The notes beneath the pieces are model-generated. The model was given only the letters and a program-made list of their open reading frames with translations. It had not been told where the DNA came from and did no database searches. The position numbers were made by a program, and so were the translations under genes. A DNA stretch of 64,000 nucleotides from Heyndrickxia sporothermodurans (lineage in GTDB: Bacteria; Bacillota; Bacilli; Bacillales; Bacillaceae_C), in contig CP066701.1 in assembly GCA_016756695.1 (NCBI GenBank), forward strand, positions 4,112,001 through 4,176,000, written 5' to 3'. Positions 29,044-37,395 of the stretch are shown piece after piece (positions within the stretch are counted from its first letter, which is position 1; the number at the start of each line of letters is the position of its first letter).

Positions 29044-29917
29044 TTAACGGCATCCCAAATATTTTAGCTTCTAGTCGGCGACCAGTAGGTGTAGCCGCAA
29101 GACCGCCCTGTGCAGTTTCTTTTAGTGAAGTCGGCATACTCTGACCAATTTTGAACATGGCATCAATAACCTCATCACATGGTATACGGCTAGTAATTCC
29201 CGCTAATGCCATATCTGCTGCCACCATTGCATTCGCAGCGCCCATTGCATTTCTTTTTACACATGGCACTTCAACTAATCCTGCAACTGGATCACAAACG
29301 AGACCAAGCATATTTTTCAAAGTAATTGCCATTGCCTCTGCACATTGCGACGGTGAACCGCCAGCCATTTCAACAATTGCTGCCGCCGCCATCCCAGCTG
29401 CAGATCCAACTTCCGCTTGGCATCCACCAGCAGCTCCGGAAATGGACGCATTATTAGCTACGACAAAACCAAATGCACCTGATGTAAACAAAAAGTGAAC
29501 CATTTGCTCTCTTGTTGGATGAAGTTTATTTTTCACCGCAAACAATGTTCCTGGCACAACTCCGGCAGAACCAGCCGTAGGAGTAGCACAAATAGTCCCC
29601 ATTGCCGCGTTTACTTCATTTGTAGCGACAGCCTTGCTTACTGCATCTAATATCGTTTCCCCAGATAAAAAATTTCCTTTTTCGATATATTTCTTCATTA
29701 AAACGGCGTCTCCACCTGTTAAACCAGAGTGAGAAGTAACGCCATTAAGTCCACGTTCTACTGCATCTTCCATCACTTTTAAACTTCTATCCATTTGATT
29801 AAAAATCTCTTCTTTTGATCTACCGGTTACTTCCATCTCTTGTTCAATCATTATGTCGGAGATTTTTTTATTCTGAGCTTCAGCTAACTCAACCAATTCT
29901 GCAACATTTCGAAACAT
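29030..29917 (-). CDS. sdaAA: L-serine dehydratase, alpha subunit
   Basis: Iron-sulfur subunit of L-serine deaminase (serine to pyruvate plus ammonia), working with SdaAB. Candidate cluster cysteines and the active-site glycine-rich loops are present (TICATPTAGSAG, SGAAGGCQAEVGSA, LVCDPVAGLVEVPC). The ATG at 29917, with AAGGAGG seven bases upstream, gives 295 residues; a six-codon extension is discarded. It follows sdaAB by 81 bases and overlaps recG. Confidence 0.95.
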   Translation of the reverse strand: MFRNVAELVELAEAQNKKISDIMIEQEMEVTGRSKEEIFNQMDRSLKVMEDAVERGLNGVTSHSGLTGGDAVLMKKYIEKGNFLSGETILDAVSKAVATNEVNAAMGTICATPTAGSAGVVPGTLFAVKNKLHPTREQMVHFLFTSGAFGFVVANNASISGAAGGCQAEVGSAAGMAAAAIVEMAGGSPSQCAEAMAITLKNMLGLVCDPVAGLVEVPCVKRNAMGAANAMVAADMALAGITSRIPCDEVIDAMFKIGQSMPTSLKETAQGGLAATPTGRRLEAKIFGMPLNERE

Positions 29918-29998
29918 GTAAAAACCTCCTTGCATTAAGCATTCGTAAGCGCTACCAAAATTTCACTATTTATAAGTATTATCCACCATTTTATACAA

Positions 29999-30661
29999 TT
30001 AATCTACAACTCTCGCAACTTGTGTAATATTTGGCAGTTCTTGAATTTCTTTTAAAATAAATTCTTCGATATTATGGTCAACTTCAATGACCATTAACGC
30101 CATCTGTCCAACATCCTTACGTGACACTTCCATATGACCGATATTAATTTCATATTTTGATAAAATATTTGAAACGGCTGCTATTACTCCATAACGATCG
30201 TTATGAACAACAAGAATCGCGGGATGATGTCCGGTTAATTTCAGTTTAAAACCGTTAAGCTCTGTTATTTCAATTTTGCCCCCACCAATAGATATTCCGA
30301 CTAATTCCATTTCTCCGTTTGCATCGCCAATAACCATTTTCGCGGTATTTGGATGTTCCGGAATCGCAGTTTCAGCAATAAAATCAATTTCCATGCCTTG
30401 TTCTTTCGCTAGATCAATGGAGTGAATGATTCGTTCATCAAAAGTATCAAAATCTAATAAACCACCAATTATCGCTACGTCGGTGCCATGACCTTTATAA
30501 GTTTCAGCAAAGGAACCGTAAAAATGAATTTTAGCCCATTGCGGGGGTCTCCCAAAAAGCGTGCGTGCAACTCTACCAATCCTAGCAGCTCCCGCTGTAT
30601 GTGAGCTCGATGGACCTATCATAACCGGGCCAATAATATCAAAAACACTTTTATATTTCAT
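29999..30661 (-). CDS. sdaAB: L-serine dehydratase, beta subunit
   Basis: Partner of SdaAA. The N-terminal part (FDIIGPVMIGPSSSHTAGA) is the characteristic substrate-binding domain, and the C-terminal 75 residues form an ACT domain (HNDRYGVIAAVSNILSKY), the likely serine-sensing site. The ATG at 30661, preceded by GAGGGGAGTG, gives 220 residues, the B. subtilis length. Upstream the ancestral neighbour fakA is now separated by two nested insertion sequences. Confidence 0.95.
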   Translation of the reverse strand: MKYKSVFDIIGPVMIGPSSSHTAGAARIGRVARTLFGRPPQWAKIHFYGSFAETYKGHGTDVAIIGGLLDFDTFDERIIHSIDLAKEQGMEIDFIAETAIPEHPNTAKMVIGDANGEMELVGISIGGGKIEITELNGFKLKLTGHHPAILVVHNDRYGVIAAVSNILSKYEINIGHMEVSRKDVGQMALMVIEVDHNIEEFILKEIQELPNITQVARVVD

Positions 30662-30707
30662 TATTGTCACTCCCCTCGGGTAACGTTATATAGTATATGT
30701 TTATTTT

Positions 30708-30741
30708 ATAAAAGGAAATAGAAGGGTTGCCCCTTCTATTT
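30708..30741 (-). terminator. Probable original terminator of the yloU-fakA operon
   Basis: An 11-bp stem (AAATAGAAGGG and its complement, 4-base loop) followed on the minus strand by CCTTTTAT. It lies between the IS1182-like element and sdaAB, where fakA transcription would have ended before the insertions. Confidence 0.65.
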
Positions 30742-30873
30742 ATTATATAGTCAAATGAACGTTTGGTAAATTTCTTTTTACTAGCACTATTCAATTGAGT
30801 CAATTTCATAATTGCTCTTTTTAAAAATACAGAATCCTACAGAATTTCTAAAATATATTTTTAAAAACAGAAA

Positions 30874-32226
30874 TCATGCTACTTGTTGCTGATTTAATTG
30901 TACATTAATTCGGTCTGCGGCTAACTTTGAAGCATTATAAATAAGGGTTACCATGTCAAAATGAATTTTTGCACGTTTCCCAGTACGATAGCGAACATTG
31001 TTCAGTTGAAAGAATTCTTTCAGATAGGCATTAACCCGTTCTACGGCAGTACGACGTTTGAAAATGTTTTTCCATGCTTGTGACCCGCGTGCTGGTGCGG
31101 TATATCTGCGAAGGTCTGAAGTGATTTTCACTTTATAAACCTTTTGGCAAATACCTTCATTAGCTAAGGGACAGTCGCTGCATTCCTTTGGTCTTGTGTA
31201 TTTCAATGTTTCATATTTAGGATCAAAACTATCATAACGATAAGAATGCTCTCTGAAACAAGTTGGGGCAAAGTGTTTATCATAGCCAATGATTTCCCCT
31301 TCATTTCGCTTATTATACGCGATGACGGATTGTTGTCCCATTCGATGTACCTGCTCGTATATGGGTTCATAGTCATAGCCCGCATCCATTGTTTGATAAC
31401 GTAATGGAAGGTGAAGGCGTTCCTGAATTCCTTTCAGTAAAGGGATAGCTGCCTTACCATCATTTAGACTCCCAGATGAAAAAAGAGCCTGTAGAATGTA
31501 TTGGCTTGATGTACCAACGGCTAAATGACCTTTGTAGCCAAACCAAAAAACATTTTGTCCTTCTGAGTTCTTTTTCACGCCCCATTTAGGGTCTTGGGGA
31601 ACTTCGGCACGTAGTTCGGCTAGGGGAACATCTAATTGGGCCACAATTTTTCTATCATATAAAGGTAAATTGGCTTCCGTTTCAGCTTGTTCTTTAAGCC
31701 ACCCGTCACGCTCATCTTTTGATTTCCGACCACGTTTTTGGGGTTCAGATTTTGGCTTTTCTTCTTTTGGCTGCGCTTGGTCTCGTGCTTCAAAATGGGT
31801 TGCATCAATGGCCACTGTATCATCCGTGATGAAACCTTCTGCAATAGCCTGGAGGACCACTTTTTCTTGTTCTTTCTCAAGGATATCGCTTTCCTCCAAT
31901 TTCGTTATGAGACGTGAATAGGAGGATTCTGAAGGCACATGATCAGAAACCAAAAAGCCACAATTTAACTTAAAAGCTAGATCATCATGAAGACGTTTTA
32001 TAAGATCCTTCATCGTAGGGATGCGCTCTATGTATCTTACAAAGGTGGAGATAATCATGGCTGCATAGTTTAGTTCTTCCGGTGCACCCAACCGTGATTT
32101 TTTCGCCACTTGATGGTACATCGAATCCAAATCTACCGCTGAAATAATGGCTTCATATTTTTGGGTAGGTTCCATGTCAAATAATTCCTGTATGCCAAAT
32201 AGGCTAGGTTGTCGTATAATAGTCAT
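30874..32226 (-). CDS. IS1182-family (IS5-like) DDE transposase
   Basis: A 450-residue transposase with an intact frame. The N-terminal DUF772-like region (SLFGIQELFDM to SYSRLITKL) precedes the first acidic motif VAIDATHFEARD, the second in TMDAGYDYEP, and the Glu motif RRTAVERVNAYLKEFF. A lysine-rich insert (PKEEKPKSEPQKRGRKS) and a CxxC...C cluster (CSDCPLANEGIC) are present. ATG 32226 has GGAGGAG upstream; the 13-codon extension runs into the IS66 target site and is discarded. Its own promoter is separated from it by the IS66 insertion, so expression is probably reduced. Confidence 0.85.
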   Translation of the reverse strand: MTIIRQPSLFGIQELFDMEPTQKYEAIISAVDLDSMYHQVAKKSRLGAPEELNYAAMIISTFVRYIERIPTMKDLIKRLHDDLAFKLNCGFLVSDHVPSESSYSRLITKLEESDILEKEQEKVVLQAIAEGFITDDTVAIDATHFEARDQAQPKEEKPKSEPQKRGRKSKDERDGWLKEQAETEANLPLYDRKIVAQLDVPLAELRAEVPQDPKWGVKKNSEGQNVFWFGYKGHLAVGTSSQYILQALFSSGSLNDGKAAIPLLKGIQERLHLPLRYQTMDAGYDYEPIYEQVHRMGQQSVIAYNKRNEGEIIGYDKHFAPTCFREHSYRYDSFDPKYETLKYTRPKECSDCPLANEGICQKVYKVKITSDLRRYTAPARGSQAWKNIFKRRTAVERVNAYLKEFFQLNNVRYRTGKRAKIHFDMVTLIYNASKLAADRINVQLNQQQVA

Positions 32227-32258
32227 AAGAAGTACTCCTCCAGTCTTTTTATGGTTTG

Positions 32259-32266
32259 TGGTCAAC
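32259..32266. repeat. Left target-site duplication of the IS66 element
   Basis: TGGTCAAC directly abuts the left terminal repeat and is repeated exactly at 34683-34690. Eight bases is the characteristic duplication length of the IS66 family. Confidence 0.9.
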
Positions 32267-32361
32267 GTAAGCCCGAATTATAAAAAATAAGTGTACCTTT
32301 CGGTACGCATCGTAAATAGCCGTAAATTCTGACTTTTTTAATCGAATTACGGCTATTTCAT

Positions 32362-33954
32362 TTATTTGCTACATTCTGCCTGAATCATTTTTGACCAGGG
32401 CATGTATTGATCTAAAATTTCAGGGTTTTGTTGGACGCCGAGATTTGGTAAATCCGTAAAAAGTTTCTTTATATATTCATAGAAATCAACGCCGTTACTT
32501 TTGGCAGTTTCAGCAATACTTAAACAGATGGCATTCGCTTTTGCACCAGCTTCACTTACACTAAAGAGCCAATTTTTTCTTCCTATAACGTTGGGACGGA
32601 TGGCGTTCTCGGCTGGATTATTATCCATTTCAATTCGCCCATCATTCAGGAATAATTTGAGTCCATTTGCCCTGTTTAATGTGTATTCAGCTGCTTTTGC
32701 TAACGCATTTTTTCCGTAAAATGGTGATGTTTCAACCCAGTGAAGGAATTCCTCCACGATTGGCTTCGAGTACTTTTGACGTTTTTTTCTTCGTTTACTC
32801 GGAGACAAACGTTTAAATTGCCTTTCTAGTCGATATAAATCATCACAATATTTCACACCGATTCTACCATTTTTGCTATCAGCTTTCAGCCAATAACGAC
32901 GAACATGCGCCCAACAATTTGCGAAATTAACGCCTTCCAACTTATCATAAGCAGAATAACCATCACACACAATCGTTCCAGAAAAGCCTTCAATAAAACT
33001 TTCAAGGACAGATCGAGCTCGAGATAATGCGCTTTGAAAGAGAGTCATTGTTGGCCCTTGGCTTGGCACACTTCGAAACACCCAATTATACGCATTGGCT
33101 TGGCCAGATTTCCCATCGGATCGGTTGATAATTTGTCCGTATGTTTCATCGACATGCAAAACCGATTTTGCCATCATCAACTCTTTCATTCGTTCGTATA
33201 CAGGTAACAGCCAATCATGTGCTACACGGATAACCCAATTCGATAGGTTTTTATCATTGGTATTCAGTCCATAGCGATTCCATTCCTTTACCTGACGGTA
33301 AAGAGGTAAATATTGTGCAAATTTATCATAGATGACTTTGGCAAGTACGCTAGGACTTGCGATGCTACGCTGAATCGCTGGTTGTGGTGCTTTCCCGCGT
33401 TTGATTTGTGCTGGCTGTGATGAATCAACTTTGCAGTCTTTACATTCATACGCATGTTCAATGTGCTGTACTTTCATCATTTTTGCAGGAATAAATTTTG
33501 CTTCTTCACGTACAAGTGTACTACCAATTTCAATCATTTGCCCTTGGCAACAGTCACAGATTGTATTTTTCGGATGATGGTGAATAGCTTCTACTTCAAT
33601 ACCATCATGCAAGGAATCATTTCGTTTTTTTGATTTAACTTTTCGTACAACAGTATAAGAGATTGTCTGTTGGCTTTGTTCTTCTGTGTGCTCAGGTTCG
33701 CTAAAAGCCGGGTCATCATCAAATAATGAGCCTTGCCCATCTGGTACGTTGTATTTCGATTTTTCGGATTTCGATCCATATAAAAGTTTTGTTAAATGGC
33801 GAATTTGTTCAGTTAGCGCTTCAATCTGTTTAGTTGATTGATCTAGCTTTTTCGATAAGTCTTTGTTTTGTTGATTTGAATGAGCCAATTGTTCTTCGAG
33901 AAGTCGAATTAATTTCCCATATGGATTCTTGTTATTGGAAGAAGTATTAACCAT
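32362..33954 (-). CDS. tnpC: IS66 transposase TnpC
   Basis: Full-length 530-residue IS66 transposase. Order: N-terminal leucine-zipper-like helix (about 13-60, LLEEQLAHSNQQNKDLSKKL), a zinc-binding region with CDCCQGQM and YECKDC, then the DDE core with HVDETYGQ, CDGYSAYDKL and the Glu motif IEMDNNPAENAIRP. The frame is unbroken. It would need TnpA and TnpB for movement, and TnpB is broken here, so this copy may depend on another. Confidence 0.93.
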   Translation of the reverse strand: MVNTSSNNKNPYGKLIRLLEEQLAHSNQQNKDLSKKLDQSTKQIEALTEQIRHLTKLLYGSKSEKSKYNVPDGQGSLFDDDPAFSEPEHTEEQSQQTISYTVVRKVKSKKRNDSLHDGIEVEAIHHHPKNTICDCCQGQMIEIGSTLVREEAKFIPAKMMKVQHIEHAYECKDCKVDSSQPAQIKRGKAPQPAIQRSIASPSVLAKVIYDKFAQYLPLYRQVKEWNRYGLNTNDKNLSNWVIRVAHDWLLPVYERMKELMMAKSVLHVDETYGQIINRSDGKSGQANAYNWVFRSVPSQGPTMTLFQSALSRARSVLESFIEGFSGTIVCDGYSAYDKLEGVNFANCWAHVRRYWLKADSKNGRIGVKYCDDLYRLERQFKRLSPSKRRKKRQKYSKPIVEEFLHWVETSPFYGKNALAKAAEYTLNRANGLKLFLNDGRIEMDNNPAENAIRPNVIGRKNWLFSVSEAGAKANAICLSIAETAKSNGVDFYEYIKKLFTDLPNLGVQQNPEILDQYMPWSKMIQAECSK

Positions 33955-34056
33955 TTATTTCACCACTTTTCGTTCACCATAAGTTAGTTATATTATAACA
34001 TTTTTAACGTAGAAAGCGAAGTTGAAAATGGCTATAAACCAACATTTCTAGCTTGT

Positions 34057-34411
34057 TTAGAATACTCCTTTTTGTGATTTTTGAATGGTACTTTTTGGTT
34101 GCTGAATGGACAACCCTTCTAACAACCAGCGAACCTCCTGTTGCGAAAGTTTACGTACTTCATTTTCATCTTTTACCATTGAAGTTTTCCTCCATCTAGT
34201 CGCTTATAAAGCATGGCGAAACCATCGCCATCAAAATATAAACATTTATAACGGTCTTTACTCCAACCAGAGAAAAGGAAAATAGAATCTCCATATGGAT
34301 CAAGTTCGAAAGAATCTTGAATTAGCGTTGCTAATCCATCAATTCCCTTCCTCATATCTGTTTTACCGCAAATAATATAAATGTTTTTACACTGGTATAA
34401 TCATGTTTCAT
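34057..34411 (-). pseudogene. tnpB: IS66 accessory protein TnpB, two frameshifts
   Basis: The central part GKTDMRKGIDGLATLIQDSF is the IS66 Orf2 signature. The start ATG at 34411 overlaps the tnpA stop by 4 bases (ATGA) and reads MKHDYTSVK, then loses frame at a run of five A (34384-34388) where six restore YIICGKTDM. A second loss follows GGKLQW at about 34174, where two G stand in place of three; the next frame reads KDENEVRKLSQQEVRWLLEG to a stop at 34057. With both bases restored the protein would have 118 residues, the normal size. Confidence 0.88.
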
Positions 34412-34599
34412 AGATTTTTCAACTCCCTCATGACCGTTTGGATGATGTGCTCATCTACGCCGTTGAAGAAGGAAATTTCAGCGACTTCAATTTTGATTGT
34501 GCAAAAGCTATTTGAAGGATCTTTCGAAGTTGTGGATGTTATAATATTTTTTTCTGGTTGTATTGAAACGGGGACGATTGTTAGTTTTTGTTGTGACAT
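34408..34599 (-). CDS. tnpA: IS66 protein TnpA (short)
   Basis: A 63-residue protein with AAGGAGGTGC upstream. The C-terminal half, EISFFNGVDEHIIQTVMREL, matches the end of IS66 Orf1 proteins, which are often longer at the N-terminus. It overlaps tnpB by 4 bases, so coupled translation is likely. Its function in transposition is not known in detail. Confidence 0.75.
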   Translation of the reverse strand: MSQQKLTIVPVSIQPEKNIITSTTSKDPSNSFCTIKIEVAEISFFNGVDEHIIQTVMRELKNL

Positions 34600-34682
34600 A
34601 GGAAAAGCACCTCCTTAATTGATACGATTATTGTACTAAGGGGTGCTGATCATTTATATGCGTTGTTTGAATGGGGGCTTAC

Positions 34683-34690
34683 TGGTCAAC
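34683..34690. repeat. Right target-site duplication of the IS66 element
   Basis: Exact copy of TGGTCAAC found at 32259-32266, directly next to the right terminal repeat. Confidence 0.9.
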
Positions 34691-34694
34691 TACC

Positions 34695-34700
34695 ATTATA
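34695..34700 (-). promoter_or_regulatory. Candidate -10 box of the IS1182-like element
   Basis: TTGTATAATGG on the minus strand contains a consensus TATAAT a few bases upstream of the IS66 target site. No good -35 was found at 16-18 bases. If real, the transcription start would fall within the IS66 duplication, so the insertion separates this promoter from its transposase. Confidence 0.35.
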
Positions 34701-34772
34701 CAAGATTTGGGGAGGTACTTCTTTTTTTATCTCTTAAACCCCTTGATACACAAGGGCTAAGAATTATGAAAT

Positions 34773-36446
34773 TCATTCAATTGAAAAAATAAAGGAATAA
34801 AGTGGCTGTTCCCCATTATGAATTTCGACTTCAATATCCTCATAATTTTGATTAATATATGATACGACTTCATCTACATCATTCGTTGAAACATCTTTCC
34901 CATATATTAAAGTGACGATTTCATCATCTTCCTCTAACATATTGGAAAGCAGTGAGGTTGTCGCTGTCACCAAGTTTTTATTCGTCCCAACAATCTTCCC
35001 GTCAGCTATTCCCATATAGTCGTCTTTGGAAATTGTAATCCCATCAATTGTTGTATCTCGCACTGCATACGTAATTTGACCCGTTTTCACATGTTGCAAG
35101 GCCTCATTCATACCGTTTTTATTCTCATCTAATGTAAGTGATGGATTAAACGCCAATAATGCTGCCATACCTTGTGGAACCGTTTTCGAAGGGATGACAA
35201 TAATTTCTTGGGAAGCCACCTGTGCAGCTTGTTCAGCAGCCATAATAATATTTTTGTTATTCGGAAGAATAATGATTTTCTCCGCATTTACATCATCGAT
35301 CGCTTTTAAAATATCCTCTGTACTTGGGTTCATTGTTTGCCCACCCTCAATAATTGCATTTGCACCAATACTTTTAAAGAGGTTACCAATTCCACTTCCC
35401 ATCGAAACAGCAATAATTCCATATTCTTGTTTTTCAACCTGTTGTTCAGAAGATAAAGTATTATGCATCTCATCGATGATTGTACTATGCTGCTGGCGCA
35501 TATTTTCAATTTTCATATTGATCAACTGACCATATTGTTGAGCATAAGTTAATACTTCACCAGGTTGCTCCGAATGAATATGAACTTTTACAATTTCATC
35601 GTCAGAAATGACTAATAATGAATCACCATAATGACTTAGATCATTTCTAAATTCATGTTCAGAGAATGGATGGGCAGCAAGCTTGTCTTTTGCAAACTTA
35701 ACCATAAATTCTGTGCAATAGCCAAATTTTATATCTTCTGTATTCATAAAGCTTTGGACACTTTTATGGTGTTCTGCATTAACCATTTCGTTCATTGATA
35801 TAGGTGGATTTGATGTAGTTGATAATGTTTCACCTTTTAATTCAGCAAGAAAACCTTCATAGACAAATACGAGTCCTTGTCCTCCACTATCTACAACACC
35901 AACTTCTTTTAGAACAGGGAGTAGCTCCGGTGTGCGTTTCAAAGATTTTTTTGCTTCCTGAACCACTGCTTCCATTACCTTAACGAGATCTGTTTCATTT
36001 TTTGCTATTTCAACGCCTTTTTTTGCGGCATCTTTAGCAACTGTTAAGATTGTCCCTTCAACAGGTTTCATTACTGCTTTATACGCAGTTTCTACTCCTG
36101 CTTCAAGTGCCGAAGCAAATTCTTTTGCCGAAATTTCTTTCTTATTTTCAATTGCTTTTCCGAGACCACGAAACAATTGGGAAAGAATAACTCCAGAATT
36201 CCCTCTAGCTCCCATCAACAATCCTTTCGAAAGGGCTGAAGCCACCATACCAATATGCTCTTGAACATTTTTTTGAACTTCTTTTGCCCCTGAAGTCATT
36301 GATAGGTTCATGTTAGTCCCAGTATCACCGTCCGGCACCGGAAAAACGTTAAGCGCATCAACAACATTTGCATTATTTGATAAATGATTCGCTCCCATGA
36401 TTACCATCTCTGCGAAACGTTTTCCATCCAAGGATGTAATTGCCAC
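34773..36446 (-). CDS. fakA: Fatty acid kinase ATP-binding subunit FakA (YloV)
   Basis: Phosphorylates FakB-bound fatty acids so that exogenous fatty acids can enter phospholipids. The N-terminal DhaL-like kinase domain (about 1-205) has FPVPDGDTGTNMNLSM and MGARGNSGVILSQ, followed by a central domain and a C-terminal DegV-like part. Its 557 residues compare with about 553 in B. subtilis. It follows yloU by 17 bases. The end of the gene, FSIE and the stop codon, overlaps the terminal repeat of an IS1182-like insertion, so the natural 3' end may have been altered slightly. Confidence 0.95.
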   Translation of the reverse strand: MAITSLDGKRFAEMVIMGANHLSNNANVVDALNVFPVPDGDTGTNMNLSMTSGAKEVQKNVQEHIGMVASALSKGLLMGARGNSGVILSQLFRGLGKAIENKKEISAKEFASALEAGVETAYKAVMKPVEGTILTVAKDAAKKGVEIAKNETDLVKVMEAVVQEAKKSLKRTPELLPVLKEVGVVDSGGQGLVFVYEGFLAELKGETLSTTSNPPISMNEMVNAEHHKSVQSFMNTEDIKFGYCTEFMVKFAKDKLAAHPFSEHEFRNDLSHYGDSLLVISDDEIVKVHIHSEQPGEVLTYAQQYGQLINMKIENMRQQHSTIIDEMHNTLSSEQQVEKQEYGIIAVSMGSGIGNLFKSIGANAIIEGGQTMNPSTEDILKAIDDVNAEKIIILPNNKNIIMAAEQAAQVASQEIIVIPSKTVPQGMAALLAFNPSLTLDENKNGMNEALQHVKTGQITYAVRDTTIDGITISKDDYMGIADGKIVGTNKNLVTATTSLLSNMLEEDDEIVTLIYGKDVSTNDVDEVVSYINQNYEDIEVEIHNGEQPLYSFIFSIE

Positions 36447-36463
36447 GAATCTTTTCCTCCTTA

Positions 36464-36826
36464 TTACGGGTTTGTCACCCTGACTCCTTGAACATAAATA
36501 TTAATAGAGTCTGCTGATAAACCAACTGTCTTATCTAGTGTGTATTTTACTTTTGATTGTACATTATGTGCAATTTCTGAAATTTTTGTTCCATAGCTAA
36601 CTATTATATACATATCAATATGTACTTCATCATTTTCTTGACGTACAATGACACCACGAGAGAAGTTTTCTTTACGCAAGATGTCAGTGATTCCATCTTT
36701 TATTTGATTTTTTGATGCCATCCCTACTATGCCATAGCAATCAATAGCTGCGCCTCCTGCGATCGTTGCAACAACGTCATTTGAAATATCTATTTGACCG
36801 AAATTCGTTCTCATTTCAATGGACAT
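36464..36826 (-). CDS. yloU: Asp23/Gls24 family protein YloU
   Basis: A 120-residue Asp23-domain protein, usually paired with fakA and often membrane-associated through partners in Firmicutes. It shows the family pattern: DVVATIAGGAAIDCYGIVGM near the N-terminus and the YIIVSYGTKISEIAHNVQ strand-helix. Role not defined; the operon with fakA suggests a link to the envelope or lipid metabolism. Confidence 0.92.
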   Translation of the reverse strand: MSIEMRTNFGQIDISNDVVATIAGGAAIDCYGIVGMASKNQIKDGITDILRKENFSRGVIVRQENDEVHIDMYIIVSYGTKISEIAHNVQSKVKYTLDKTVGLSADSINIYVQGVRVTNP

Positions 36827-36878
36827 TTGTCTTTCCCCCTTACCGTATAAGTAAATACAATCAAGCTATAGTCATTTT

Positions 36879-36908
36879 ACTATAATATATAATTATAGAA
36901 AAGTACAA
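36879..36908 (-). promoter_or_regulatory. Promoter for yloU-fakA
   Basis: TTGTAC and TATAGT with an 18-base spacer on the minus strand, about 50 bases upstream of yloU. Confidence 0.5.
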
Positions 36909-36924
36909 TGAAAAATGGATGTAC

Positions 36925-36992
36925 AGTCGCCTTTCGCTTTTATTTGTCCAGCTACGGCTTTCTAGCCTCCGCTTTTCTAAGCGTCAAGTATT
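36925..36992. repeat. Degenerate intergenic repeat
   Basis: Starts GTCGCCTTTCGCTTTTATTT, then TGTCCAGC, and ends with CGCTTTTCTAAGCGTC. The TTGTCCAGC core and CGCTT end recall the palindromic element at 12826-12900. The similarity is limited, so this is a tentative link. Confidence 0.35.
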
Positions 36993-37019
36993 TTTTCTTG
37001 AAAGTGTTGTGCTGAAGTA

Positions 37020-37048
37020 TTGCATTATTATAGGTTGTATGATAAATT
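37020..37048 (+). promoter_or_regulatory. Candidate promoter for rpmB
   Basis: TTGCAT and TAAATT with a 17-base spacer, about 80 bases before the rpmB start. The -10 is a weak match (ATAAAT one base earlier is an alternative). Confidence 0.4.
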
Positions 37049-37127
37049 ATTAAAGTATCTTTTTATGATGAATATTGAAGTGATGAAACATATGATATTT
37101 CTACTTCAGGGTAAGGAGGGAATTAAT

Positions 37128-37316
37128 ATGCCAAAAAAATGTGTTATTACTGGACGCAAAACTCGTTCCGGCAATTCTCGTTCTCACGCAATGAACGCTA
37201 ACAAACGTACATGGGGTGCAAATCTTCAAAAAGTTCGTATCCTTGTAGATGGTAAACCTAAGCGTGTTTGGGTTTCTACAAGAGCATTAAAATCAGGAAA
37301 AGTTGAACGCGTTTAA
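37128..37316 (+). CDS. rpmB: 50S ribosomal protein L28
   Basis: Large-subunit protein of 62 residues. [20 protein letters not shown] and [19 protein letters not shown] are diagnostic. The ATG at 37128 has AAGGAGGG eight bases upstream; the longer open frame before it is spurious. It is transcribed against its neighbours, as in B. subtilis. The zinc-free form is likely, since no CxxC pairs are present. Confidence 0.97.
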   Translation: MPKKCVITGRKTRSGNSRSHAMNANKRTWGANLQKVRILVDGKPKRVWVSTRALKSGKVERV

Positions 37317-37340
37317 TTAATAAACGTTACCTGATATAGC

Positions 37341-37376
37341 CCAAAAAAAAAAATGCCTTTTCGGCATTTTTTTTGT
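37341..37376. terminator. Terminator between rpmB and spoVM
   Basis: The stem AAAAATGCC with its complement and a short loop is flanked by long A and T runs on both sides (ten or more A before, eight T after), so it can terminate convergent transcripts from rpmB and spoVM. Confidence 0.85.
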
Positions 37377-37395
37377 TTTAAGTGTTTATCATAAA

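Larger units (their letters stand above)
32267..34682 (-). mobile_element. IS66-family insertion sequence
   Basis: A 2416-bp element with ends GTAAGCCCGAATTAT (left) and GTAAGCCCCCATTC (right, minus strand), the usual IS66 start, flanked by exact 8-bp duplications. It carries the three-gene set tnpA, tnpB and tnpC in order on the minus strand. tnpC is intact, tnpB has two frameshifts. It sits within the upstream region of an IS1182-like element, so it arrived later. Between 32281 and 32361 there is an inverted repeat (AAATAGCCGTAA arms) after tnpC. Confidence 0.92.
30790..34785 (-). mobile_element. IS1182-like element interrupted by an IS66 element
   Basis: The two ends carry inverted repeats identical at 22 of 24 positions. 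The left end on the plus strand and the right end on the minus strand both read TTCAATTGA, then three variable bases, then AATTTCATAATT. TTCAATTGA is also present in direct orientation at both ends, so part of the match is probably the target duplication. Removing the IS66 element and one 8-bp duplication leaves about 1.55 kb carrying one transposase, a fitting size for the IS1182 family. The right end covers the last codons and the stop codon of fakA. The ends were found by eye and could be off by several bases. Confidence 0.75.
36827..37127. other. Intergenic region between divergent yloU and rpmB
   Basis: About 300 bases without a gene. It holds the yloU promoter (36879-36908), a degenerate copy of an intergenic repeat (36925-36992) and a candidate rpmB promoter (37020-37048). 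Short reading frames here lack ribosome sites or recognisable products. Confidence 0.6.

Noticed and set aside
34738-34756. CCCTTG/CAAGGG hairpin downstream of fakA as its terminator
   Set aside because: Six-base stem without an adjacent T run and inside the insertion element; a better candidate lies at 30708-30741.
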